A stretch of DNA of 64,000 bases from Arthrobacter sp. SLBN-100 (GTDB taxonomy: Bacteria > Actinomycetota > Actinomycetes > Actinomycetales > Micrococcaceae). The DNA is taken from assembly GCF_006715305.1 (NCBI RefSeq), contig NZ_VFMY01000001.1, forward strand, positions 3,968,001 to 4,032,000, in the 5' to 3' direction. The translations under genes were made by a program, and so were the position numbers. A model generated the notes under the pieces. The model was not told where the DNA came from, did not search any database, and was given only the letters and a program-made list of their open reading frames with translations. Positions 44,325-52,137 of this stretch are shown piece by piece (positions within the stretch are counted from its first letter, which is position 1; the number at the start of each line of letters is the position of its first letter).

Positions 44325-45203
44325 GTGCAACAAGAAATTAACTCTTCGTCGGTTACTGAGTGGCTGGACAGCCGTGTGCACGGACGGAAGTTGGCCGCCC
44401 GGCAGATGCAGGTTATTGGCGTTCTCCGGTCACAGCCCCGGCTTGCCTCCTACGGCTCCGTCAGCGACATCGCGGCAGCCGCATCGTCGAATGCTTCCAC
44501 CGTGACCAGGACCGCCCAGGCTCTGGAATTCAAGGGCTGGGCGGACTTCCAGTTCGAGCTCCGGTCACGGTTCCTGGCGTCGTTGAGCGCCCTCGAAGTC
44601 GCAGCCGAACATAACGGCCACGTCAGCAGTCCGGCCCAGGCCGCGGTCTCCACGGACAGGGCCAACCTGGCGCATCTGGAGCGGACACTCGATCCGGGCA
44701 CTGTCCGCGCCATCGCGGAAGCGATTGCGGGCGCTCGGCAGACCCTGATTGTTGCCGCCGGAAGCTACGCAATCCCGGGAAAGGCGCTAGAGCACAACGC
44801 CGTCATTGCGGGCTACAACGTCCGGCTGCTCGACGCTGACGTCGCTGCATTGACGAATACCCTCGCGCGGGTGACCTCCGAGGACCTGGTGATAGTGATC
44901 AGCCTGTGGCGGGTTTACGACAGCACCATGCGGGCCATGGAGATCGCCCACAGCGTAGGCTCCACCATCGCTTCAATCACGGACAGTGCCGGTTCTCCCG
45001 TTGCCGAACACGCAGGGCAGCGGATAGTTGTCCCCACCGAAGGCGCGGGTTTTTTCCCGTCACTGACGGGAGCCGTCGCGGCAGTCCAGGCGATCGCCGT
45101 CGAACTTGCTTCCCTGGACCGGGAGCGTTCAAACAAGAACATCGCCGCGTCCGAACGGACCTGGGACCAGATGCGGATCATGCACCCGCGCTCAAGCTCC
45201 TAG
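44325..45203 (+). CDS. MurR/RpiR-family transcriptional regulator (HTH plus SIS domain)
   Basis: This 292-residue protein has an N-terminal RpiR-type helix-turn-helix (RQMQVIGVLRSQPRLASYGSVSDIAAAASSNASTVTRTAQALEFKGWADFQFELR, about 25-85). A SIS domain follows from about 125 to 260 (LIVAAGSYAIPGKALEHNAVIAGYNVRLLD, DLVIVISLWRVYDSTMRAMEIAHSVGSTIASITDSAGSP), which normally binds a phosphosugar or related effector. The start is a GTG with GAGGT upstream. It is divergent from the MFS-GAF-amidohydrolase operon and probably controls it. Confidence 0.88.
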   Translation: MQQEINSSSVTEWLDSRVHGRKLAARQMQVIGVLRSQPRLASYGSVSDIAAAASSNASTVTRTAQALEFKGWADFQFELRSRFLASLSALEVAAEHNGHVSSPAQAAVSTDRANLAHLERTLDPGTVRAIAEAIAGARQTLIVAAGSYAIPGKALEHNAVIAGYNVRLLDADVAALTNTLARVTSEDLVIVISLWRVYDSTMRAMEIAHSVGSTIASITDSAGSPVAEHAGQRIVVPTEGAGFFPSLTGAVAAVQAIAVELASLDRERSNKNIAASERTWDQMRIMHPRSSS

Positions 45204-45214
45204 GACGGGCCTTT

Positions 45215-45949
45215 TCAGGTTGGACGAGTGCTGGCAGCAAGGTGGCGGGCCGGATCGAACCGGTCAAAGGACGACGAGCCGATCAGGAAGATGCCGCGCT
45301 GGGGGATCCAGAAATCGCCCAGCCGGGTCTGGACGCGCAAGGGCTGCCGGCTCCCCAGGTCCTCGCCGCCGAGGGTGGCCGAGGTTCGGGAGATGAACCA
45401 CATCCGGCGAGGTTTGGCGCGAAACCCCTGCCGGTTCGGCACAGTGCCCGTCAGTCCCAGCCGGCCCGCCCGCAACGCAGGTCCTGCCGCGGCACCCATG
45501 GCTTTCAGGAATGACTTGCTCGCCAGGAGGGAGCCGGGCATTGAGCTGAGGGCTGCCGTCATGGCCTGCGTCATGGGAGTTGCCTCCAGCTCAAGCTCCC
45601 ACACCAGGTCCACCTCCCCGCCGACTTCGACCCTGAAGCTGTTGTCGGCCGTCCAGGTGACGGCCACGGGACATTGAACTGTTTTCTCCAGGGCTGCGCC
45701 AAAGTAACGGGCGCAGGAAAGCTCCGGCGGCGCGTCGGCGTAGATGCTCCAGGAACCGGAGGGCCGGCGCAGCCAGACTGAGGTGTAGCCGGGGCCGACG
45801 CTGATCACGGGGAACCGCCGCATCGCGAGGACGTGGCCGGAACTGAAGGTCACTCCCATCACGCCGTACCCCGAAAACTGCTCATCGTCTCCGGGCCCAA
45901 GTTCGGCATGCTGTTCGGCTTCAAGGACCTGTTCCCGGATGCTTTTCAT
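45215..45949 (-). CDS. Conserved hypothetical protein, lipocalin-like beta-rich
   Basis: This 244-residue soluble protein is rich in predicted beta strands (GYGVMGVTFSSGHVLAMRRFPVISVGPGYTSVWLRRP, WSIYADAPPELSCARYF, VEVGGEVDLVWELELEATP), then a helical segment (MTAALSSMPGSLLASKSFLKAMGAA) and further strands including PRRMWFISRTSATLGG. No named family is recognised. There is no signal peptide. It is convergent with the RpiR gene and lies 32 bases upstream of nothing obvious on its own strand except the hemolysin-type gene before it. Confidence 0.55.
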   Translation of the reverse strand: MKSIREQVLEAEQHAELGPGDDEQFSGYGVMGVTFSSGHVLAMRRFPVISVGPGYTSVWLRRPSGSWSIYADAPPELSCARYFGAALEKTVQCPVAVTWTADNSFRVEVGGEVDLVWELELEATPMTQAMTAALSSMPGSLLASKSFLKAMGAAAGPALRAGRLGLTGTVPNRQGFRAKPRRMWFISRTSATLGGEDLGSRQPLRVQTRLGDFWIPQRGIFLIGSSSFDRFDPARHLAASTRPT

Positions 45950-45981
45950 GGCTTGTTGCCTCCGCCTCGAGTGGGTGGGGC

Positions 45982-47283
45982 TCAGTCTACGCCCGGCTGT
46001 CCGTCCGCGGGCGCCACGTGGATCCGTGCGATCCGCAGCCTGTCCATCGCGGTGACGGTCAGCAGGTGTCCTGCCACCTCCACGCAGTCGCCGATCCGGG
46101 GCAACCGGCCCAGCCGGTCGATGACGAACCCGGCCACTGTCTCATAGTGCCCTTCAGGCAGTTCAATCCCGGACGCCGAAGCGAACTCCTGAAGGATCAG
46201 CCCGCCGTCGACATCCACTGACCCGTTGGCCTTGGTGACGCGGTCCTCGGGGTCCGCACCGGCGTCGTACTCGTCGTAAATCTCGCCCACGAGCTCCTCC
46301 ACCAGGTCCTCCAGCGTGACGATGCCGTCGGTGCCTCCGTATTCGTCCACTACCAGTGCGATCTGCTGGCCCAGCCTGCGCATGCGGGAAAGTGACGGGA
46401 CCACCTTGTTGGTTCCCGGCAGCGGGAGGATCTCGCGGACGATGTCCCGCACCAGGCCGTCGTCGTACCTGCCGTCCCTCGGCATCAGGTCACGGATGTG
46501 GATGAAGCCCAGGACATCGTCGGGCCTCTTGTCGATGACGGGATAGCGCGAATAGGGGCCGTCGAGGACAAGGCTGCGGGCTGCCGCGATGGTGAGGTTG
46601 CCGTTGATGAAGGCCACCTCAGTACGGGGGCGCATGACCTCCTGCAGCGACCGGTCCCGGGCGCCGAAAACATCCGAGAGGATGTTGCGGCTGTGTTCTT
46701 CCAGCGACTCGCTTTCAGCCACCATGTCCCACAGCTCCTCAGAGCTGACGCTCTCCTGCTTGGCGTTTGGATCGCCGCCGAAGAGTCGAACCACCGCGTC
46801 CGTTGATACGGACAGCAGCCAGACGGCGGGCCGCATGATCTCGGAAAGGACATGCAGGGGAGGGCCGAGGACTTTGGTGAAGCCGACGGCGCTTTGCATG
46901 GCGAGTCTCTTGGGCACCAGTTCACCCAGCACCAGGGAGAGATAGGCCACCAGGAGCGTCATGCCAATGAAGGCGACGGGTTCGGCCGCGGCACCGAATC
47001 CGATGCCTCGCAGGAGAGGCTCGACGTCGGGTGCGATAGTAGAGGCGCCATAGGCCGCCGAAAAGAAGCCGGACAGGGTCACGCCGATCTGGACTGTTGA
47101 GAGGAAACGGTTAGGGTTCCCGGCCAGCGCGGCGATACGCGCGCCGCTTTTTCCTGCCTTCTCCATCCGTCGCACCTGGCTTTCGCGGAGGGACACCAGC
47201 GCCATTTCGGTGCCGGAGAAGACTCCGCCCAGCAGCACAAAGAAGAGGACCAACAGGAAATTGACCAGGGTGGCGCTGTCCAT
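45982..47283 (-). CDS. Hemolysin-family / CNNM-type membrane protein with CBS pair and CorC_HlyC domain
   Basis: This 433-residue protein has a four-segment CNNM transmembrane domain (about 1-200; LVLFFVLLGGVFSGTEMALVSLRESQVRR near the N-terminus), a tandem CBS domain (about 205-335; MRPRTEVAFINGN, RYPVIDKRPDDVLGFIHIRDL) and a C-terminal CorC_HlyC (transporter-associated) domain (about 345-425; VDVDGGLILQEFASASGIELPEGHYETVAGFV). Members are linked to Mg2+/Co2+ efflux or homeostasis. The ATG at 47283 is natural. The cupin gene on the other strand starts 90 bases away. Confidence 0.9.
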   Translation of the reverse strand: MDSATLVNFLLVLFFVLLGGVFSGTEMALVSLRESQVRRMEKAGKSGARIAALAGNPNRFLSTVQIGVTLSGFFSAAYGASTIAPDVEPLLRGIGFGAAAEPVAFIGMTLLVAYLSLVLGELVPKRLAMQSAVGFTKVLGPPLHVLSEIMRPAVWLLSVSTDAVVRLFGGDPNAKQESVSSEELWDMVAESESLEEHSRNILSDVFGARDRSLQEVMRPRTEVAFINGNLTIAAARSLVLDGPYSRYPVIDKRPDDVLGFIHIRDLMPRDGRYDDGLVRDIVREILPLPGTNKVVPSLSRMRRLGQQIALVVDEYGGTDGIVTLEDLVEELVGEIYDEYDAGADPEDRVTKANGSVDVDGGLILQEFASASGIELPEGHYETVAGFVIDRLGRLPRIGDCVEVAGHLLTVTAMDRLRIARIHVAPADGQPGVD

Positions 47284-47373
47284 GATCAGACACTACCGCG
47301 CTGTGGCCCGCCGCTGGTGACCGGCGGACGACTGGCTATCGGCACCGCGGGCAAACGTGGGTACGGTGTCCTC

Positions 47374-47709
47374 ATGCAGAAGATATCGATTGATGCCCTG
47401 GCCCGTCAGCAGCTCGAAGCAGCCGTATCCGGATCCAGCGGGCGTGCTTCAGATACAGTGTTCGGCGGCCACGAGAAGAGGCTGCGCCAGACTGTCATGG
47501 CCTTCCGGGCAGGCACACAGCTCAGCGAACACCTCAACCCGGGCGAGGCCACGGTCTTCGTGATCAAGGGCTCGGTCTGGCTGAAGTCCGGCGGTGAGGC
47601 GTGGCAGGGCAAGACCGGGGACCTGCTGATCGTCCCGGACGGGATGCACAGTTTGGAGGCGGAGGAGGATTCGGCGGTGCTGTTCACGGCGGTGAAGCTG
47701 GACCGGTAG
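47374..47709 (+). CDS. Small cupin-domain protein
   Basis: This 111-residue single-domain cupin has RAGTQLSEHLNPGEATVFVIKGSVWLKSGG and GDLLIVPDGMHSLEAEEDSAVLFTAVKL, with two conserved cupin motifs. Metal ligand histidines are partly present (EHLNPGE, DGMHSLE), so enzyme or sensor activity is possible. TACGGT lies exactly six bases before the ATG at 47374 and no ribosome site is seen, which suggests a leaderless start; a longer in-frame version from 47317 is less likely. Confidence 0.8.
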   Translation: MQKISIDALARQQLEAAVSGSSGRASDTVFGGHEKRLRQTVMAFRAGTQLSEHLNPGEATVFVIKGSVWLKSGGEAWQGKTGDLLIVPDGMHSLEAEEDSAVLFTAVKLDR

Positions 47710-47763
47710 CGCAGTGCGGCCCGGGAACAGCTGGCACAATGGTTCCCAGGCCCAGTGGACGAT

Positions 47764-48600
47764 TTAGCGTCCGGTGAGGCGGCGGGCCGACCGGACGCTT
47801 GCGGCGTCGATCATTGACCCGCTGCCATCGCCCAGGGCTCCGCGGTTTTCCCTGAGCGCGGCTTCATACCGGTCGAGAAGGGCGTGTGCCGCGACGAGGT
47901 CTTCGGCGCTCGTGCCAAAAACCTGCTCCGCGATATCGGCCTGTGCGGGGTGGATGCAGGCCCGGCTTCCAAACCCGATGTCCCTAAGACTGAGGCAGGA
48001 GGCCCTAAAACCGGCAAGGTTTGTGTAGTCGGCGTCCACAGGACCGACCGGCTGGGGAAGGCCCGCTGCAGCGGCGTGGGTAATGAGCCAGTGACGGAAC
48101 CAGGTCATGTTTTCGGAATCGGAAGCGGCGTGCCGTAGATCAGCGGCCAGATCGATTTCGCCCAGCTGTACCTGTTGGGTTTCGGGCAGCCTCAGCAGCT
48201 CGGCCAAAGCGAGCACTCCGCGGGCGCTTTCGATTAAAAGACCCAGAGCGGGGCCATCACCGGGTGTATCGCTGACTCTGCTGGCAATGTCCTGAACGTG
48301 GGCGGGCTCCTCGGCTTTGGGGATCCAGAGCCCGGCGAGGTTGGGGCATTCAGTGAGGAGTTCCGCCTCGTACAATCCCGCTGCGCCCGGATTGATCCGG
48401 ACCCAAGCCTCGTCGTGGCTCGCGTCGTCTTGCAGGAAGGCGACAGCTGCGGCAAGTGCTTCCCCTTTGCGGGAGGGGGCAACGCTGTCCTCCAGGTCCA
48501 GAATGATGGCTCCGGGGCGACTTCTTGCTTTGGCTACGAGTCTGGGTTGGTCTGCAGGAACGTAGAGGAATGAGGCCTTGCTCGTGGCTGTTTCAATCAT
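47764..48600 (-). CDS. HpcH/HpaI aldolase-citrate lyase family: CitE-like CoA-ester lyase
   Basis: This 278-residue TIM-barrel lyase has Mg2+- and CoA-handling motifs: FLYVPADQPRLVAKA, AIILDLEDSVAP (Asp35, Glu37, Asp38), EAWVRINP, LGLLIESARGVL (Glu ligand) and LGEIDLAADL (Asp ligand). CitE-like stand-alone enzymes cleave (S)-malyl-, citramalyl- or related beta-hydroxyacyl-CoA esters. It overlaps the GntR gene upstream by eight bases, so the two are one operon, and it lies across a divergent promoter from a carboxylate transporter and a CoA-transferase operon. That context fits CoA activation followed by cleavage. Confidence 0.85.
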   Translation of the reverse strand: MIETATSKASFLYVPADQPRLVAKARSRPGAIILDLEDSVAPSRKGEALAAAVAFLQDDASHDEAWVRINPGAAGLYEAELLTECPNLAGLWIPKAEEPAHVQDIASRVSDTPGDGPALGLLIESARGVLALAELLRLPETQQVQLGEIDLAADLRHAASDSENMTWFRHWLITHAAAAGLPQPVGPVDADYTNLAGFRASCLSLRDIGFGSRACIHPAQADIAEQVFGTSAEDLVAAHALLDRYEAALRENRGALGDGSGSMIDAASVRSARRLTGR

Positions 48601-49258
48601 CGTTTACCGGGAAAGGGTCCAGCTGGGGTTCATCGGACAACCGGGACGCGAGGGCCAGGTAGCCATGCTTGAGATGGTCGCGTGTAGCTGTGGCTACCTG
48701 TTCGAGGTTTCCGGCCCGTGCGGCATCAAGAATGCGGCGGTGTTCCCCGTGCGAATCAGGGGCACGGTGTTCGATAACCTGCAGCAGGTCCCAAGGGTAC
48801 CGCTGCCACAGCAGGGCGATCTCCGTCCGGAGCCCGTCATCCCCGCAGCGGTCGTAAAAGGCGAAGTGGAACTTCCTGTTGGCCTCATTGAACGCCAGCT
48901 TGTCCCCGGCGTTTTCTGATTGCTCCATGTCTTCGAAGAGCTCTGTGGCCACTTGAAGATCCCTCCGGCTCATATTCCACACGGCCCGTTGCATGGCATA
49001 CGGCTCGGCCAGTTGCCGCATGAGGTACACCGTCTTGACCTGGGCGAGGTTCGCAGTTGCCACACGGACACCATGATGTGGTTCTGCGACCAGAACGCCC
49101 TCTGCCTCGAGAAGTCCTAACGCTTCACGCACGGGAGTGATGCTCGTAGAAAATTTCGAAGCCAACTGGCTCTGGGGTACCCGCGCCCCCCGGGCGAGTT
49201 CACCGGTGCTGATCTGCCGGCGCAATTCGGCCGCGATGAGATCCCTCTTGGTTGCCAC
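48593..49258 (-). CDS. GntR-family regulator with FCD effector domain
   Basis: This 221-residue regulator has an N-terminal GntR winged helix (LRRQISTGELARGARVPQSQLASKFSTSITPVREALGLLEAEGVL, about 12-58) and a helical FCD domain (about 75-205). The metal ligands of the FCD domain appear as FNEANRKFHFAFYD (Asp/His), SHGEHRRILDA and DHLKHG. FCD regulators usually sense carboxylic acids. The ATG at 49258 is followed downstream by the overlapping CitE-like gene. It probably represses both divergent units. Confidence 0.9.
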   Translation of the reverse strand: MATKRDLIAAELRRQISTGELARGARVPQSQLASKFSTSITPVREALGLLEAEGVLVAEPHHGVRVATANLAQVKTVYLMRQLAEPYAMQRAVWNMSRRDLQVATELFEDMEQSENAGDKLAFNEANRKFHFAFYDRCGDDGLRTEIALLWQRYPWDLLQVIEHRAPDSHGEHRRILDAARAGNLEQVATATRDHLKHGYLALASRLSDEPQLDPFPVNDD

Positions 49259-49299
49259 GCTGCTGCTCCTTCACTTGCCGACTGGACCTATGCCCCGGA

Positions 49300-49342
49300 C
49301 TAGCCTGAACTATGCCTCAGGTTAGCAAAGAATGCATTCTTT
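49300..49342. promoter_or_regulatory. Palindromic region, candidate GntR operators
   Basis: A perfect 16-bp palindrome AAAGAATGCATTCTTT (49327-49342) lies 68 bases before the GntR start. Just beside it is a near-perfect inverted repeat: CTAGCCTGA (49300-49308) against TCAGGTTAG (49317-49325), one mismatch, eight-base spacer. TTGACG (49364-49369) on the plus strand is a candidate -35 element for the transporter gene. The rest of the 369-base gap shows nothing further. Confidence 0.6.
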
Positions 49343-49627
49343 TGAAAGATTATCGATTTTCTCTTGACGCTGTGCATTTTCTTTGCGAACGTAGTTGGCA
49401 GGAGTCAACAAGGGGCGGCCGACGGGGTTCCGCGGCACAGCGGTAGGTCTTCCCTGGTTCCCTGGTGAGACTCATAGCCGAAAGCAAGGATCACTCAAGT
49501 TCCCCTGCCGGCACCCCCCGTTCGCGTTGCGACCAGCGCCAAGAAGTCCAGCACTGGAAAGACGCGGCAAACCTCGCCGGTCAGAAAGATGGCCGGCAAG
49601 ATCAAATCCACGTGCAAAGGAGCAACA

Positions 49628-51007
49628 ATGGATTCGAAAGTCCAGTCCCCAGCAGCTGAGCGCGAGGCGCGGCGCGCCGCCGCAGCCTCGGCCGTCGGCA
49701 GCCTTGTCGAATGGTATGACTTCGCCCTCTACGGCGCCGCAGCGGCCCTGATTTTCAAGACCTACTTCTTCGGGACCACCGACCCCGCAGCCGGACTGTT
49801 GGCCGCTTTCGCAACATTCGCCGTGGGCTATTTTGCCCGCCCGTTCGGTGGCATGGTGTTCGGGCATCTCGGTGACAAGATCGGCCGTAAACCGGTGATG
49901 ATCGCCACGTTGACCATCATGGGAATCAGCACCGCGCTGATCGGACTCCTGCCCGGCCACGCCACCCTCGGACTGGGAGCTCCCCTGCTGCTGGTGCTGC
50001 TTCGCATTGTCCAGGGTCTCGGAGCCGGAGCGGAATATGCCGGAGCGGTCATCCTCTCCTCGGAGTCGGCACCGTCCACCCGCCGCGGCTTCTATGCATC
50101 CTGGTCCGGCGCCGGAGTGTGGATCGGCTCGGCCCTCGGGCTCCTGTCCTTCCAGGCGGTGCTCGCCATTACCGGCGATGCTTTCTACACCTGGGGCTGG
50201 CGGATTCCGTTCATCCTCAGCCTCGTGATGCTGCTCATCAGCATGTACATCCGGCGCAAGGTCAACGAAACCCGGTCCTTCGAGAAGGCAAAGCAGGGCA
50301 AAGAGATTGAGCGGATTCCCCTAGTCCGCCTGTTCCGCACCGAGAAGCGCCGGCTGCTGGTTGCCCTGGGATCGAACTTTGTCCTGTCAGGCTTCGCTTA
50401 CATTCCCCAGGTCTGGGCGCTGAGCTACCTGACCAACAACCTGGGTCTCGCCGCCGTCCTTGCCCTTGGCATCAACGCTGCGCTCCTGCTTGGCGGCGCG
50501 TCATTCATGCCGCTGTTCGGCCGCCTTGGGGACAAGGTGGGACGCCGGAAGCTGTTCCTCTTCGGAGCTGCCTTCGGTGCAGCGTGGGCCTTCCCCATGT
50601 TCATGCTCATCGATACCCGCCAGCCTGTTCTGATCCTGCTCGCACTGGTTGTCTGCTTCGTTGGAGCGGTGGCCACCTCCATGGCCGCCCAGGCCGCCTT
50701 CCTGACCGAACTGTTTCCTCCGGCCATCCGCTACTCAGGCGTCGCTTTCGCCCGCGAAGTCAGCGGTGCGCTGCTTGGCGGCACCGCGCCACTGCTCGCC
50801 ACGGCACTCTTCGCCTGGTCAGGACACTGGTGGCCCATCGCGACGTTCATGGTGGTTATGGCCCTGGTCAGCCTCACGGCGGTCTACTACTCCAAGTACT
50901 TCCGTTCTGATGCACATCAGGGCAGCGACGAGCGTTTCAACGAAAACACCGAGGGCCAAGGCCCCAACTCCCGCAGGTCCGCTGTGCAGTCAGTCCCCGC
51001 ACAGTAA
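49628..51007 (+). CDS. MHS-family MFS transporter (metabolite:H+ symporter, carboxylate type)
   Basis: This 459-residue, 12-helix transporter begins AAASAVGSLVEWYDFALYGAAAALIF, with YFARPFGGMVFGHLGDKIGRKPVM (MFS motif A) and VQGLGAGAEYAGAVILSSESAP, all signature blocks of MHS symporters such as the alpha-ketoglutarate and shikimate permeases. It probably imports an organic acid with protons. ATG 49628 has AAAGGAG upstream. It is the first gene of the rightward unit of the catabolic locus and is separated from the MBL gene by a stem-loop. Confidence 0.9.
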   Translation: MDSKVQSPAAEREARRAAAASAVGSLVEWYDFALYGAAAALIFKTYFFGTTDPAAGLLAAFATFAVGYFARPFGGMVFGHLGDKIGRKPVMIATLTIMGISTALIGLLPGHATLGLGAPLLLVLLRIVQGLGAGAEYAGAVILSSESAPSTRRGFYASWSGAGVWIGSALGLLSFQAVLAITGDAFYTWGWRIPFILSLVMLLISMYIRRKVNETRSFEKAKQGKEIERIPLVRLFRTEKRRLLVALGSNFVLSGFAYIPQVWALSYLTNNLGLAAVLALGINAALLLGGASFMPLFGRLGDKVGRRKLFLFGAAFGAAWAFPMFMLIDTRQPVLILLALVVCFVGAVATSMAAQAAFLTELFPPAIRYSGVAFAREVSGALLGGTAPLLATALFAWSGHWWPIATFMVVMALVSLTAVYYSKYFRSDAHQGSDERFNENTEGQGPNSRRSAVQSVPAQ

Positions 51008-51024
51008 ACGCAAGCCAACAAACT

Positions 51025-51070
51025 CCAGTCATCCCTTCTCCAGCTGTAAGGCAGGGAAAGGGATGACTGG
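51025..51070 (+). promoter_or_regulatory. Stem-loop between transporter and downstream operon
   Basis: A perfect 13-bp stem (51025-51037 with 51058-51070) and a 20-base loop lie in the 116-base gap after the transporter. There is no T-tract. It may be an RNA-processing or partial-termination site that sets different mRNA levels for transporter and enzymes. Confidence 0.65.
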
Positions 51071-51123
51071 GGGACCAGCGCCACGTGCCGCTACGAGTTC
51101 ACATACATGACTAGGAGTTGAAT

Positions 51124-52137
51124 ATGCCTGGAGTTGACCGGGTAAAGCTGACGATGGTGACCGATAACCACGTCGACATGCTGCTTGCGGACCTTCCCAA
51201 CGTCACCCGCACGGGACTGGCCCACCACTTCGATCCCAAGACACAGTGCGTGCTGGGTGAGAATGGCATTGCGCTGCACGTGGAGGTCAGCTGGGGCAGG
51301 TACACCTACCGGGCACTGTTCGATACCGGCATGTCCGCAAACGTCCTGCTCCACAACCTCTCGACGCTTCACCTCGCAGCCAACGAGCTGGACCACGTGG
51401 TCCTCAGCCATGGGCACCCGGACCACTACGGGGGACTGGAAGGACTGCTCGATGCGCGGGAAGCGCCGTTGCCGATCTCCGTCCACCCTGACGCGTTCGC
51501 CCCCCGCTACCTTCGGCTCGCCTCTGGCCAGGTGGCCCCGTACTTCAACTACGGGCTGACCAAGCAATCCGTGGCTTCCCGCGGCGGAATGCTGGTGGAG
51601 CACACCCAGCCGCTGGAAATTGGGCCCGGGCTCATCGCAACCGGCCCGATTCCCCGGGAGACCGACTTCGAAGTTCCTCCCACGGACCTTTCCGCCCCCA
51701 ATGCGCTACTGCACGTCCGGGAGGGCAAGGTGGAGGCGGACATCGTTCCAGATGACCAGGCCCTCGTCATCCAGTTGGGTGACGGCATCATCGTCCTCGC
51801 CGGGTGCAGCCACGCAGGCATCATCAACACGATCAATTATGCGAAGCGGATCACCGGCATCGAGCGGGTGATTGGCGCCTTCGGCGGGTTCCACCTGGGC
51901 TTCCCCGGTTCACCGAAAGCCAAGACGGAAAAGACCATTCAGGCGCTGAAGGACCTTGATGTCGAGGTGATTGCACCCAGCCACTGCACCGGCATGGAGG
52001 CGATCATGGATATCGCCCGGGCTATCCCGGACCGTTTCCTCCTGAACGTCACGGGTTCCGCAGTTTCCCTCCAGGCAGGGCCCACCCTCGCCGTGGACCT
52101 CGATGCTGAAGCGCGCGAAGGAGCAACCCGGAAATGA
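51124..52137 (+). CDS. Metallo-beta-lactamase-fold hydrolase
   Basis: This 337-residue MBL-fold enzyme has the metal motif SHGHPDHYGG (His96, His98, Asp100, His101), GCSHAGIINT (third block) and a final APSHCTG histidine. The overall layout resembles the dihydropteridine synthase/MBL subgroup with an inserted C-terminal region. A lactonase, thioesterase or phosphodiesterase activity is possible. The start at 51124 is set by TAGGAG six bases upstream. Its stop overlaps the alcohol dehydrogenase ATG by four bases. Confidence 0.85.
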   Translation: MPGVDRVKLTMVTDNHVDMLLADLPNVTRTGLAHHFDPKTQCVLGENGIALHVEVSWGRYTYRALFDTGMSANVLLHNLSTLHLAANELDHVVLSHGHPDHYGGLEGLLDAREAPLPISVHPDAFAPRYLRLASGQVAPYFNYGLTKQSVASRGGMLVEHTQPLEIGPGLIATGPIPRETDFEVPPTDLSAPNALLHVREGKVEADIVPDDQALVIQLGDGIIVLAGCSHAGIINTINYAKRITGIERVIGAFGGFHLGFPGSPKAKTEKTIQALKDLDVEVIAPSHCTGMEAIMDIARAIPDRFLLNVTGSAVSLQAGPTLAVDLDAEAREGATRK

